Positions 17,601 through 25,021 of a stretch of DNA of 64,000 nucleotides are shown here, one piece after another (the first letter of the stretch is position 1; each line of letters starts with the position of its first letter). The notes beneath the pieces are model-generated. The model saw nothing but the letters and a program-made list of their open reading frames with translations, made no database searches and had not been told where the DNA came from. Source of the DNA: Microbacterium aurugineum (GTDB lineage Bacteria; Actinomycetota; Actinomycetes; Actinomycetales; Microbacteriaceae); the NCBI RefSeq assembly GCF_023101205.1, contig NZ_CP078078.1:1240001-1304000 (forward strand), read 5' to 3'. The position numbers were made by a program, and so were the translations under genes.

Positions 17601-18129
17601 GTCGTCCTTTCTCGCCCCCGCGCAACTGCGCCGCGGTGATCGCCCCCGAAAGGCGGTGGTACCCCTCCTTCCCCCTGGCGAGGACCAGCAGATGTTCTCC
17701 CGCGGGGTCGGCGGAACCTCGTTGCGGCGCGGGCAGATCGAGGGACAGCTCGGCCCCGAAAACGGTCTGCAGCGGACTCTCCATGAGATCGGCGACTTCG
17801 GCGAAGCGTGCGGCACCGTAGAAGCCGTCGTGGTCCGTGAGCGCGAGTGCGGTCAGTCCGAGGCGGTCGGCTTCGGCGAGCAGATCTTCGGGGGAAGAGG
17901 CCCCGTCGAGGAACGAGTAGGACGAATGGGCGTGCAACTCGGCGTAGGGCACGGCATCGTGCGGACGGGGGATGCCGATGGGGGGAGTGCGCTTGCGGCG
18001 ACGGCTGACCGGTCCGGGATCGCTCCGTGTGTTCTTCGGCTCGGCGCCCGGAGGGGGCGAGGGGGACTCCTCGCCGCTGAGGGTGCGCTCCAACTCGTTC
18101 CACGACAGGGGCGGATTGTGCCAACCCAT
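14665..18129 (-). CDS. dnaE2: Error-prone DNA polymerase DnaE2 (ImuC)
   Basis: A 1154-residue C-family polymerase, the catalytic member of the ImuA-ImuB-DnaE2 translesion mutasome. An unusual 50-residue polar leader precedes the PHP domain (AELHAHSSYSFLDGASS near residue 62). The palm carries the catalytic aspartates in PDIDVDFDSDRREE, finger and helix-hairpin-helix regions follow (GVPLAERIVAERD), and a C-terminal OB fold (RIEVAGLVTHRQRP, FVNLEDESGLVNVV) ends it. The tail lacks the clamp motif region seen in replicative DnaE. The start overlaps the imuB stop (TGATG at 18131-18127), giving coupling. A LexA box ahead of imuA makes SOS induction likely. Confidence 0.93.
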   Translation of the reverse strand: MGWHNPPLSWNELERTLSGEESPSPPPGAEPKNTRSDPGPVSRRRKRTPPIGIPRPHDAVPYAELHAHSSYSFLDGASSPEDLLAEADRLGLTALALTDHDGFYGAARFAEVADLMESPLQTVFGAELSLDLPAPQRGSADPAGEHLLVLARGKEGYHRLSGAITAAQLRGGEKGRPVYDLDDLAERAGGHWTILTGCRKGAVRRGLEAGDGLTPLRTLVDLFGNDHVAVELFDHGDPLDTRRNDALAGLARRMRLPVVATNNVHYATPAQAPLAEAVAAVRAVRSMDELDGWLPAHGGAHLRSGAEMSARFHRHPGAISYGLELATASAFPLRLARPALPQQKVPEGHTPMSWLRHLVWAAVPSKYPRLDEEGKHRIARELDVIEEKDFPGYFLIVHGIVTEARRRGILCQGRGSAAASAVCYLLGITAVDPILYRLPFERFLATTRTEEPDIDVDFDSDRREEIIQWVYQEYGRERAAQVANVIQYRPKNAVRDMARALGHSPGQQDAWSRQVDGWGAGLEPAEDHDIPENVLAYAGELLKAPRHLGIHSGGMVLTARPVGEVVPVEHARMENRTVIQWDKDDSAFMGLVKFDLLGLGMLAALQHCFDLIRQATGEEWRLETIPKEEPAVYDMLCRADSIGVFQVESRAQIGLLPRLQPRSFYDLAIQIALIRPGPIQGGAVHPFVRRKIAKDRVDEENRERARRGEDPLEFTIPYPHSDLEDILKRTLGIPIFQEQLIQMATAIGDCTADEADLLRRAMGSKRGLEKIEKVKDKLYAGMSRRGLDADAADRIYAQIQAFSNFGFAESHSLSFALLVYASSWVKLHYPAAFLAGLLRAQPMGFYSAATLTADARRHGVEVRRPDLHLSGATDSLEPLADDSEGGPTGRTQCLAAPQPAVLRFDREAPDESAAHRRDGGFAVRLGLSGIRGIGVPLAERIVAERDAHGPYRDLHDLVRRTDATAAQLEALATAGAFDCLGLERREAIWLAGAAADDRSRFLPGTTVAVQPPLFADQTSYERLSADLWATSVSTDDHPMAHFREALRTRGVLTAVDLQSHEVGRRIEVAGLVTHRQRPATAAGITFVNLEDESGLVNVVCSAGVWNRYRRVARDSPALIIRGILERSSEGVVNVLADGFEDLRTGLTHRSRDFR

Positions 18130-19667
18130 CAGCGATACCTCCCCTCGGCCCACCAGCGCTCGCCGGTATGGAAGACCAGCCAGGCGCGATCCTGGTCATC
18201 GACGATCTGGAGCCGATGCCCGCGTTTCCCTCCCCCTGCGGCCCAGCGGCGTTCGTGAACGGGCCAGGGACCGGCCCAGGCCTGCACGGAGGCACCCTCG
18301 ATGCGGGCGGGGTCTTGCGAGAGGGTTCCGCGTTCATCGACGCTGACCGTGGTCTCATCCGCGGCGAGGACTCCGATGGGGCGCGGGGGGTGGAACACCT
18401 CGGCGGGCAGAGGGTCGGGGAGGCTGCCGGGCCACGGCGATCCCGGATCCCGTGGAGGGACGGCGCGCTCTCCCCACGGGGTGAGCACCTGACGGTCGGC
18501 GAGCCAGCGACCACCGGAGATCGCCGCGGTGACCACGCCCTGATGGCCCAACATGGTCTGCACGCGCGAGACCGCGTGGTGCAGGCGCTCATCGGTGCCG
18601 GAGCCGAAGAGCCCCGGTTGGTGATGGGCGGCATCATCCACAGCGGCGGGGGTGATCCGTACGGCGGTGATGCCGCCGAACGCTCGTGCCTCGTCGATCG
18701 GTTCCTTCGCGGACTGCGTGGCCAAGGCCTCCAACTGCCAGCGCACCCGATCGACGAGGTCGGAGGCGTCGAAACAGGTGGGGTGCAGCCAGGATCTCGA
18801 GAAGACCGCCCCGTTGTCGTCGGTCAGATCGATCCGCACCTCCGTGCAGACGACCGAGGCCTCACCGAGAGCGAGCATCACCGCGTCGGCTGTCTGCCGC
18901 ACCGCGAAGGCGATCTGATCGGCTCCGCCCAGCGGCGAGTCGAACTCGACGCTGCGCACGAGCTCGGGGTCGGGTGGGCGCGGGGTCAGGGGGCGGGAGT
19001 CGGCACCCGCGGCGAGCGCGTGCAGACGCGCACCGTGTTCACCGAAGCGGTCGCGCACGTCAGGCGCGGCGAGGGCGGTGAACTCGCCGAGGGTGCGTAT
19101 GCCGAGCCGGAGGAGGAGTCCGGTGATCTGTTCGTCGCGCAGCACCTGCACGGGGTAGGGGGCCAAGAACTCCCGGGCGGTGCCGGACGGTACGACCGTC
19201 CAGGGCGTCGGGCCTCGAGCGGCGATCTCGGCGGTGAAGGGGCCGTCTGCGATGCCGATGCGCACCTCGGGGAAACCGGCCTCTCCGAGGACGGTGGCGA
19301 GTGACGCGGCGGCCTCCGCTTCCCCACCGTGATAGCGGGAGATGCCTCTGGCGCGGAGGATCGCGAGTCCGGGGCGCAGCAGAGTGACTCCCGGGGCGTG
19401 CTTCTCGATGAGCTGGAGCACGGGAAGGAAGGCGCGTTCGTCACGGGCCGGGTCGTGCGGGAGTACCTGGAGGGAGGAGAGGTGGCCCTGCGCGACTCGG
19501 CGGCGCTGACCGGTGCGGACGCCGTGCTCCCTGGCGGAGGCGGTGCAGGCGACGATCGTGTTGGCTTGCACCAGGGCGGTGGGCGGATGTGGGGGTGCGC
19601 CGCCGAGCGCGGCTCGCATCGGCCAGTCGGGGAACCACAGCACGAGGACACGGAGAGGGGCGTTCAT
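18129..19667 (-). CDS. imuB: ImuB, Y-family polymerase-like mutasome protein
   Basis: A 512-residue protein of the DinB/UmuC fold. ImuB is the adaptor that links DnaE2 to the sliding clamp and is not itself a polymerase. The usual N-terminal catalytic DxDxF segment of Y-family enzymes is replaced by LRVLVLWFPDWPMRAAL, in line with catalytic loss. The helix-hairpin-helix region with LRDEQITGLLLRLGIRT follows. The start at 19667 overlaps the ImuA stop (ATGA), and its own stop overlaps the dnaE2 start. The C-terminal region (about 330-512) has the RIEGASVQAWAGPWP and ERWWAEGRYR ending common to ImuB. Confidence 0.9.
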   Translation of the reverse strand: MNAPLRVLVLWFPDWPMRAALGGAPPHPPTALVQANTIVACTASAREHGVRTGQRRRVAQGHLSSLQVLPHDPARDERAFLPVLQLIEKHAPGVTLLRPGLAILRARGISRYHGGEAEAAASLATVLGEAGFPEVRIGIADGPFTAEIAARGPTPWTVVPSGTAREFLAPYPVQVLRDEQITGLLLRLGIRTLGEFTALAAPDVRDRFGEHGARLHALAAGADSRPLTPRPPDPELVRSVEFDSPLGGADQIAFAVRQTADAVMLALGEASVVCTEVRIDLTDDNGAVFSRSWLHPTCFDASDLVDRVRWQLEALATQSAKEPIDEARAFGGITAVRITPAAVDDAAHHQPGLFGSGTDERLHHAVSRVQTMLGHQGVVTAAISGGRWLADRQVLTPWGERAVPPRDPGSPWPGSLPDPLPAEVFHPPRPIGVLAADETTVSVDERGTLSQDPARIEGASVQAWAGPWPVHERRWAAGGGKRGHRLQIVDDQDRAWLVFHTGERWWAEGRYR

Positions 19668-20449
19668 CCTGCTTCCGCCCATCGCAACAGTTCCGGGGGA
19701 GCGGATTCACCGAGGGAGGACCTCTCCGGCGAGAGCGCAGGGAGTGCGGTGAGCTCTGCCCCGACGGCCTCGAGAGCGCCGTGCCCTCCCGGCAGCTGCA
19801 CGCGCACACTCGAGGGGCGAGGGCTGTGTCGTGTCTGCGCCGTCACCGTCACGGTGCAGTCGGAGAGCAACCCCCAGCCGGCGCCGAGACCGTGCCAGTG
19901 CGGGTCATGAAGGCGTATCGTGCCCTCGCTCTGCGGCCATCGTCCGGTGCCGGGGGACTCGGTGACCAGAAGCGTGCAGCCGCGATCACGCAGGCGAGCG
20001 CTCAGCCGGGAGACGTCGGCGTCTCCGGCCCGGGTTCCGGGGGCGACGACGATCAGAGGCACGACCTCGGCCAGCGCGGAGGTCGCCGCGAGCCAGCGCT
20101 CGCCGGGGGTGGGCACGAGGATCAGGCGGGCGAGGTCGATGCCGAACGCGGCCGCTGCTTCGACGCCGAGCGTGGGCATGCCCACCACCGCGCACCAGTG
20201 CCCTTTCCGGGATGCGGCGCTGAGCAGCGCGAGCACCAGGCTCGGCGAGGGGGAGACGGTATAGGACGTGCCGGTCTGCAGGCCCTCTTCCGGCAGGAGC
20301 GCCGCGAAGGCGGGATCGAGGGGGAGCAGCGTATGCTCGCTGCGACGTCGTTGCATCCTGCTGATCTCGCGGCGCAGTCGCAGTACTTCACCCGCGCGGG
20401 AGTCGCTCGCCGGAGAGAGCGAGGTCACCGCATCGAGCCCGATCACCAT
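19664..20449 (-). CDS. imuA: ImuA-type mutasome protein (RecA-like fold, no clear P-loop)
   Basis: A 261-residue protein at the head of the mutasome operon. The N-terminal helix with LRLRREISRMQRR precedes a RecA/SulA-like core (SLVLALLSAASRKGHWCAVVGMPTLG, then LVPTPGERWLAATSAL). No standard Walker A motif is seen, as expected for ImuA-prime proteins of actinobacteria. The first usable ATG is at 20449 (MVIGLDAV). The LexA box starts 11 bases upstream. Gene order with imuB and dnaE2 supports the assignment more strongly than sequence alone. Confidence 0.82.
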   Translation of the reverse strand: MVIGLDAVTSLSPASDSRAGEVLRLRREISRMQRRRSEHTLLPLDPAFAALLPEEGLQTGTSYTVSPSPSLVLALLSAASRKGHWCAVVGMPTLGVEAAAAFGIDLARLILVPTPGERWLAATSALAEVVPLIVVAPGTRAGDADVSRLSARLRDRGCTLLVTESPGTGRWPQSEGTIRLHDPHWHGLGAGWGLLSDCTVTVTAQTRHSPRPSSVRVQLPGGHGALEAVGAELTALPALSPERSSLGESAPPELLRWAEAG

Positions 20450-20459
20450 GCGTCCATTC

Positions 20460-20475
20460 TCGAAGATATGTACGA
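20460..20475 (-). promoter_or_regulatory. LexA (SOS) box upstream of imuA
   Basis: TCGAAGATATGTACGA at 20460-20475 matches the actinobacterial LexA consensus (TCGAAC, four bases, GTTCGA) at all positions but two. It lies 11 bases before the imuA start, where a repressor would block transcription of the three-gene operon. Control by LexA is inferred from this match and from known regulation of imuA-imuB-dnaE2 in relatives. Confidence 0.82.
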
Positions 20476-20566
20476 ATAAAACAAGTCGCACCGATGACGA
20501 TAGTTCGTACATCGGACATCGCGTCGAGTTCTCCACAGGGCCCACGCGGGCGATCCGCCCATCTCC

Positions 20567-20572
20567 TAACCT
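20567..20572 (+). promoter_or_regulatory. -10 box, leaderless (prepilin peptidase)
   Basis: TAACCT ends exactly 6 bases before the ATG at 20579. No clear -35 box. Confidence 0.45.
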
Positions 20573-20578
20573 GCGGGG

Positions 20579-21049
20579 ATGGACATCCGGTTCGCCCTCA
20601 TCGCCCTCGTGCACGTCGCCCTGGTCGTCGTCGGCGGCGCACTGATCGTGATCGACGCCCGCACGCACCGACTGCCCGACCTGATCGTGCTGCCGACGCT
20701 CGCATCACTCGCGGCCCTCACCGCGGTCGACGCCCTCCTCACCGGGCGCGGCGACGCGCTCCTCCGCGCCCTCCTCGGCCTGGTGATCCTCGGCGGGTTC
20801 TATGCCGTGCTGCGAGCGATCAGCCGCGCAGGGATGGGCGGCGGCGACGTGAAGCTCGCTGCCGTGATCGGCCTCGTGCTGGGGTGGCACGGGTGGGATT
20901 CGCTCGTGATCGGTGCCGCGGCGGCATTCGTGCTGGGCGCGTTCTACGCACTGGCGCTCATCCTCCTGCGTCGCGCGACGGGGGCGACCCGCATCGCCTT
21001 CGGGCCCTGGATGATCGCCGGAGCCCTTCTCGGCATCGTCCTCGGCTGA
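20579..21049 (+). CDS. A24 family prepilin peptidase, short form
   Basis: A 156-residue membrane aspartyl protease of the type IV leader peptidase family. It lacks the N-terminal methylase domain of full-length PilD. The catalytic region is recognisable: VIDARTHRLPD near residue 24 and the second aspartate in GMGGGDVKLAAVIG near residue 88, with about six hydrophobic helices. It should cut prepilin-type signal peptides at the membrane. No pilin, assembly ATPase or other type IV pilus gene is nearby, so its substrates are elsewhere. Divergent from the mutasome operon. Confidence 0.88.
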   Translation: MDIRFALIALVHVALVVVGGALIVIDARTHRLPDLIVLPTLASLAALTAVDALLTGRGDALLRALLGLVILGGFYAVLRAISRAGMGGGDVKLAAVIGLVLGWHGWDSLVIGAAAAFVLGAFYALALILLRRATGATRIAFGPWMIAGALLGIVLG

Positions 21050-21086
21050 ATCCGCCCGTCCTCGTGCCGACACCGCGAGGACGGGC

Positions 21087-21092
21087 TACCCT
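21087..21092 (+). promoter_or_regulatory. -10 box, leaderless
   Basis: TACCCT ends exactly 6 bases before the ATG at 21099. Confidence 0.45.
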
Positions 21093-21098
21093 GAGCAC

Positions 21099-21311
21099 AT
21101 GGCACTCGCACGACTTCACGGCGGCCCGCTGGACGGGCAGATCATCCCTCTCGGCGATGCGGACGACAAGCTGATCGTCCCCTACAGCGAGACGCAGGTG
21201 GTGTACAACCGCCGCGGTGGGCCTCAGAACACCGGTCCGGATGACGGGCCCACGGAGGTCGACTACTGGTTCGAGGAGTCTCTCGAGGATCTCACGCTCG
21301 ACGATGACTGA
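21099..21311 (+). CDS. Small hypothetical protein, 70 residues
   Basis: An acidic protein (MALARLHGGPLDGQIIPLG at the start, FEESLEDLTLDDD at the end). The GGPLDG segment is common in small actinobacterial proteins, but no function is known. The start is set by the leaderless -10 box at 21087-21092. The stop overlaps the CYTH gene start (ATG at 21304 lies inside the last codons), so the two are translationally coupled. No membrane helix or signal peptide. Confidence 0.65.
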   Translation: MALARLHGGPLDGQIIPLGDADDKLIVPYSETQVVYNRRGGPQNTGPDDGPTEVDYWFEESLEDLTLDDD

Positions 21312-21918
21312 ACCGTCTCGCACCGTCGAGGTCGAACGCAAGTACGACGTCGACATCGAGACCCCGTTGCCGCGCTGGGACGCGATCCCCGGCGTCGACG
21401 CCGTCACCGCCGGCGAGCGTCGCGCATTGGACGCCCGATACTTCGACACCGCCGACGGTGCGCTCGCTCGTGCCGGCGTGGCGCTGCGTCGTCGTACCGG
21501 CGGGCCGGACGCGGGCTGGCACGTGAAGGGTCCTCGCCAGGGCGACGGCCGGCTCGAACTCGGCTGGCCGCTCGGCGACGGTGACGACCTTCCTCCGGCC
21601 GTCGCGGAGACCGTCGCGACCTGGACGACCGCACCGCTCACCCCGCTGGCGCGCATCGAGAACGATCGCACCGCCTATCTGCTCAGCGGTCCGGACGGGG
21701 TCGTGGCCGAGTTCGTCGACGACCGGGTGCGGGCCACCGACCTCCGCGGCGGCGTGCAGCGCCAATGGCGCGAGTGGGAGATGGAGCTGGGGCCCGCCGC
21801 TCCCGACGATGAGCTGCGGCGCACGGCGTTCTTCGACGCCGTGGAGCACGCCGTCCTCGCCGCGGGCGGCCGCGAATCGGCATCCGGCTCCAAGCTCGCT
21901 CGCGCGCTCGGTTTCTAG
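21304..21918 (+). CDS. CYTH domain-containing protein (tunnel metalloenzyme fold)
   Basis: A 204-residue protein opening with the ExExK signature (TVEVERKYDV near residues 6-15) that coordinates metal and phosphate in CYTH enzymes. Alternating basic and acidic strands follow (ARYFDTADGALARAGVALRRRTGG, WHVKGPRQ), then WREWEMELGP late in the domain. CYTH proteins hydrolyse triphosphates, mainly inorganic tripolyphosphate or thiamine triphosphate. A CHAD domain, often fused, is absent. The substrate cannot be chosen from sequence. It overlaps the preceding small gene; the polyketide operon starts 63 bases after it. Confidence 0.85.
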   Translation: MTEPSRTVEVERKYDVDIETPLPRWDAIPGVDAVTAGERRALDARYFDTADGALARAGVALRRRTGGPDAGWHVKGPRQGDGRLELGWPLGDGDDLPPAVAETVATWTTAPLTPLARIENDRTAYLLSGPDGVVAEFVDDRVRATDLRGGVQRQWREWEMELGPAAPDDELRRTAFFDAVEHAVLAAGGRESASGSKLARALGF

Positions 21919-21981
21919 GCAGAGGCCGCTCGCGAACGCAACCCCTTCCCCCAGGGGCGCGGCGCATGCTTGAGTGACAGC

Positions 21982-23142
21982 ATGAGCCGACCGCCTGTGC
22001 TTCGATCGCTGCAGACGATCGTCCCCGAAACCGTTCTCGTGCAGGAGCAGGTGCGCGACGTCTTCGCGCAGCAGCCCGATCTCGGGCGGCTCGCGCAGCG
22101 GATCGTGACGACGTCGTTCAACGTCTCGGGCATCGACACCCGGCACACCGTGATCGATGAGCTGTCGCTGGAGTCGGAACCGGCCGACCCCGTCTTCTTC
22201 GACCGTCGTACCGGGATGCTCCTCGCGCCCGGCACGAGAGCACGAAACGACCTGTACACCCGGGAGGCGGCGAAGCTCTTCGTCGAGGTCGCGCGGCAGG
22301 CCCTCGACGCCGATCCTGAGATCGGCCCCGAAGACGTCACCCACGTCATCACGGTCTCCTGCACCGGATTCCACGCCCCGGGACCGGAGTACGAGATCGT
22401 CCGCGGACTCGGACTCTCCGATGCGGTGCAGCGATTCCATCTCGGCTTCATGGGCTGCTACGCGTCGATGCCGGCGTTGCGTGCGGCGAGCCAGTTCTGC
22501 GCCGCCGATGAGAACGCCGTGGTCCTGGTCGTCAGCGTCGAGCTGTGCACCCTCCATCTGCGTTCCTCCGAGGACCCGGACACGATCGTCGCCTCCTCGT
22601 TGTTCGCCGACGGTGCGGCAGCCGGCATCGTGACGTCCCGTGATCTTCCGTCGCCGTCCTCCTCGCTGCAGCTGGACCGTTTCCACACGGCCATCGCGCC
22701 GGAGGGCGAGAAGGACATGGCCTGGACGATCGGTGACACCGGCTTCGAGATGATCCTGTCGACCTCTGTTCCGCAGATCATCGGGGAGACGATCATCGGC
22801 GCCCTTCGACCGCTGTACTCGGCCGAGAATGGCCTGGCCGAAGCCTTCGAGGCCGGGACGGTGGGGGACCAGGTGCAGCATTGGGCCATCCACCCCGGCG
22901 GCCGCAGCATCCTCGACCGGGTGCAGGAGCGGATGCAGCTCAGCGACGCGCAGCTGCACCCGGCGCGGGAGGTCCTGCGGGAGAACGGCAACATGTCGAG
23001 CGCGACGGTGCTCTTCGTCCTCAAACGGATCCTGGAGGCTGAGGGGGCCAGTGGCGGAGAGCGCGTGGCGGCGATGGCTTTCGGGCCAGGGCTCACGGCC
23101 GAGAGCGCGCTGATGACCGTCGTCGCGCCGACCGGGTCATGA
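21982..23142 (+). CDS. Type III polyketide synthase (alkylresorcinol/phenolic lipid type)
   Basis: A 386-residue thiolase-fold homodimeric synthase. The catalytic triad is visible: Cys159 in LGFMGCYASM, His304 in AIHPGGRS and Asn337 in ENGNMSSATVLF. The family GFHAPGPEYEIVRGLGL is also present. Such enzymes extend an acyl-CoA starter with malonyl units and cyclise to pyrones or resorcinols. The downstream methyltransferase and FAD monooxygenase mirror the srsABC phenolic lipid operon of Streptomyces griseus, so a fatty acyl starter is likely. The ATG at 21982 is preferred over the TTG at 21970. Coupled to the next gene by ATGA. Confidence 0.9.
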   Translation: MSRPPVLRSLQTIVPETVLVQEQVRDVFAQQPDLGRLAQRIVTTSFNVSGIDTRHTVIDELSLESEPADPVFFDRRTGMLLAPGTRARNDLYTREAAKLFVEVARQALDADPEIGPEDVTHVITVSCTGFHAPGPEYEIVRGLGLSDAVQRFHLGFMGCYASMPALRAASQFCAADENAVVLVVSVELCTLHLRSSEDPDTIVASSLFADGAAAGIVTSRDLPSPSSSLQLDRFHTAIAPEGEKDMAWTIGDTGFEMILSTSVPQIIGETIIGALRPLYSAENGLAEAFEAGTVGDQVQHWAIHPGGRSILDRVQERMQLSDAQLHPAREVLRENGNMSSATVLFVLKRILEAEGASGGERVAAMAFGPGLTAESALMTVVAPTGS

Positions 23143-23864
23143 GCCCCGATCTCACGCTGCGAGATGTGGAGGTCCGCGAGCGGATGGACCATCCGCATGC
23201 GGACGCTCGGAAGCTGGCGCGGACCTACGGACGGTTCGGTCTCGTCAACGCGCTCGTCTCCCGGCCCGGGGCGATGTATCGGCGCGACATCCGTCCTCGC
23301 GCGGCGCGTACCGGGCGACTGCGGATCCTCGATGTGGGGGCCGGTGGGGGAGACCTCTGCCGATTGCTCGCGTGGCGTCTGCGTCGAGAGGGTCTCTCGG
23401 CGGAGGTCACCGCGCTCGACGCCGACGACCGTGCGATCCGCTGGGCAGCGGCGCATGATGGCGGTGCGGGCGTGCGATACCGCTGCGCGCTGACCACGGA
23501 GCTCGTCGCCGCGGGGGAGACTTACGACGTCGTGCTGTCCAACCACGTGCTGCACCACCTCGATGACGCCGAGCTTCAGGGCGTGCTCAGCGACTCCGTG
23601 CGCCTCGTCGCTGCGGACGGAGTGGTGGCGCACCACGACATCGCCCGCAGCCACACCGCGTACGCCCTGTTCGCCGCGGCCACCTGGCCCATCTCCCGCA
23701 GCCTCCTCGCCGACTCGTTCATCCGCGAGGACGGGCTCCTCAGCATCCGTCGCTCCTACACCCTCGCCGAGCTCGCGGCGGTCGCCCCAGACGGGTGGAG
23801 CGTACGCGGCGGTGCACCCTTCCGCGTGGAGCTGCGATGGGACGGGGCACATGCCCGACCATGA
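23139..23864 (+). CDS. SAM-dependent methyltransferase of the polyketide operon
   Basis: A 241-residue class I methyltransferase. The SAM-binding motif LDVGAGGGDL is at residues 64-73, the acidic TALDADD follows at the end of strand two, and VLSNHVLHHLDDAE is motif III/IV. The domain is otherwise typical of small O- or C-methyltransferases. It starts inside the synthase stop codon and overlaps the FAD monooxygenase, so it is translated with both. By analogy to srsB it would methylate the phenolic product; whether O- or C-methylation is not shown by sequence. Confidence 0.87.
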   Translation: MSPDLTLRDVEVRERMDHPHADARKLARTYGRFGLVNALVSRPGAMYRRDIRPRAARTGRLRILDVGAGGGDLCRLLAWRLRREGLSAEVTALDADDRAIRWAAAHDGGAGVRYRCALTTELVAAGETYDVVLSNHVLHHLDDAELQGVLSDSVRLVAADGVVAHHDIARSHTAYALFAAATWPISRSLLADSFIREDGLLSIRRSYTLAELAAVAPDGWSVRGGAPFRVELRWDGAHARP

Positions 23865-24969
23865 CGTGCTGATCGTCGGCGCGGGGCCGGTGGGTCTGCT
23901 GCTGGGCTGCCTGCTGCTGCAGCGCGGTCTGCGGGTGGTGGTGTGCGAACGTCGAGCGGACGCGGATCAGCGGACCAGGGCCATCGGCATCCACCGCCCC
24001 GGGTTGGACGCGTTGGACGCCGCGGGCGTCGGACACGAGGTGCGCGCGGAGGCGCTTCGGCTCGAAGGTGGGGAGGTGCGCAGCCGTCGGCGCACCCTGG
24101 CGTCCGTCGACTTCGCATCGGATCGTCCGGTCCTGATCCTCCCGCAGCCGCGAAGCGGCGCGCTGCTGCGGGACCGGATGCACTCGCTCTCGGAGGAGGC
24201 CCTGATCACCGGATGCGCCGTTCGCCTCGTCCGGCAGGACGCGGATGCCGTGCACGTCACGGCGGACTCCGCCGTGGGAACCCGCATGATCTCGGCGGCC
24301 GTGGTCGTGGTGGCCGACGGCGTGCGGAGCCGTCTGCGTGAGGGGCTCGATACCGGATGGCGTCGTCGGGCCGGACGCGCCGCGTATTCGATGCTCGATG
24401 TCGAGGAGCCGACGTCGGAGAACCGGGCCGTCCTGCACTGCGAGCCGGAGGGTCTGGTCGAGTCCTTCCCCCTCCCCGGTGGTCGCCGTCGATGGGTGGT
24501 GCGGGGCAGTGCAGACGCCCTTCGCACCGCCGATGACTTCCGTGCGACGATCGAGCGGCGTACCGGGATCGGCATCGAACCGGCCGCCACGGACGCCCCC
24601 ACTCCCTTTCTCGCCGCCCAGCATGCGGCGACGCGCCTCCATCAGGGCCGGGTGGTGCTTCTGGGCGATGCCGCACACGAGATCAGTCCGATCGGCGGAC
24701 AGGGCATGAACCTCGGGTGGGTCGATGCCGTTCGTCTCGCGGAACGACTCTCCGGCACGCGGCCCGGCGCGGTGCCGGACCTGGGTCCGTACGACCGACG
24801 GGTGCGCCGATCGGCATCCCGGGCGCAGCGCCGCTCCGCGTTCTACATGGCGATGGGGGCGCCCGCCCCGGCGCCGGTGGTGCGCGGCAGAGAGATGCTG
24901 ATGCGTACCCTCGGGTCGGCTCCGTTGCGCGGCTGGACGGCAGGGCTCCTCACGATGCGCGGCCTGTGA
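23851..24969 (+). CDS. FAD-dependent monooxygenase of the polyketide operon
   Basis: A 372-residue flavoprotein hydroxylase of the PHBH/UbiH type. The Rossmann motif is IVGAGPVGLLLG (residues 7-18), the arginine of the RTRAIGIHRPGLD segment follows, and the FAD-ribityl motif is LGDAAHEISPIGGQGMN near residue 272. It should use NAD(P)H and oxygen to hydroxylate the aromatic ring. The gene overlaps the methyltransferase by 14 bases and ends at a strong hairpin, so it closes the operon. Its role matches srsC-type ring oxidation to quinone-like phenolic lipids. Confidence 0.88.
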   Translation: MPDHDVLIVGAGPVGLLLGCLLLQRGLRVVVCERRADADQRTRAIGIHRPGLDALDAAGVGHEVRAEALRLEGGEVRSRRRTLASVDFASDRPVLILPQPRSGALLRDRMHSLSEEALITGCAVRLVRQDADAVHVTADSAVGTRMISAAVVVVADGVRSRLREGLDTGWRRRAGRAAYSMLDVEEPTSENRAVLHCEPEGLVESFPLPGGRRRWVVRGSADALRTADDFRATIERRTGIGIEPAATDAPTPFLAAQHAATRLHQGRVVLLGDAAHEISPIGGQGMNLGWVDAVRLAERLSGTRPGAVPDLGPYDRRVRRSASRAQRRSAFYMAMGAPAPAPVVRGREMLMRTLGSAPLRGWTAGLLTMRGL

Positions 24970-24971
24970 CG

Positions 24972-25012
24972 CACGAAGGCCCGGTCCGCACTCTGCGAAC
25001 CGGGCCTTCGTG
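24972..25012. terminator. Bidirectional terminator between the polyketide operon and lpdA
   Basis: A perfect 14-bp stem (CACGAAGGCCCGGT at 24972-24985, ACCGGGCCTTCGTG at 24999-25012) with a 13-base loop between convergent stops. Symmetric, so it can serve both strands. Confidence 0.8.
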
Positions 25013-25021
25013 ATGTGAGGA

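Noticed and set aside
15265..18258. A 997-codon plus-strand frame inside dnaE2
   Set aside because: It overlaps a clear DnaE2 coding sequence on the other strand and has no recognisable domain.
24972..25012. Candidate mobile element end or attachment site
   Set aside because: The long inverted repeat lies between convergent stops, has no flanking duplication or transposase and behaves as a terminator. The same applies to 29018-29048, 35507-35538, 39634-39673 and 44984-45024.
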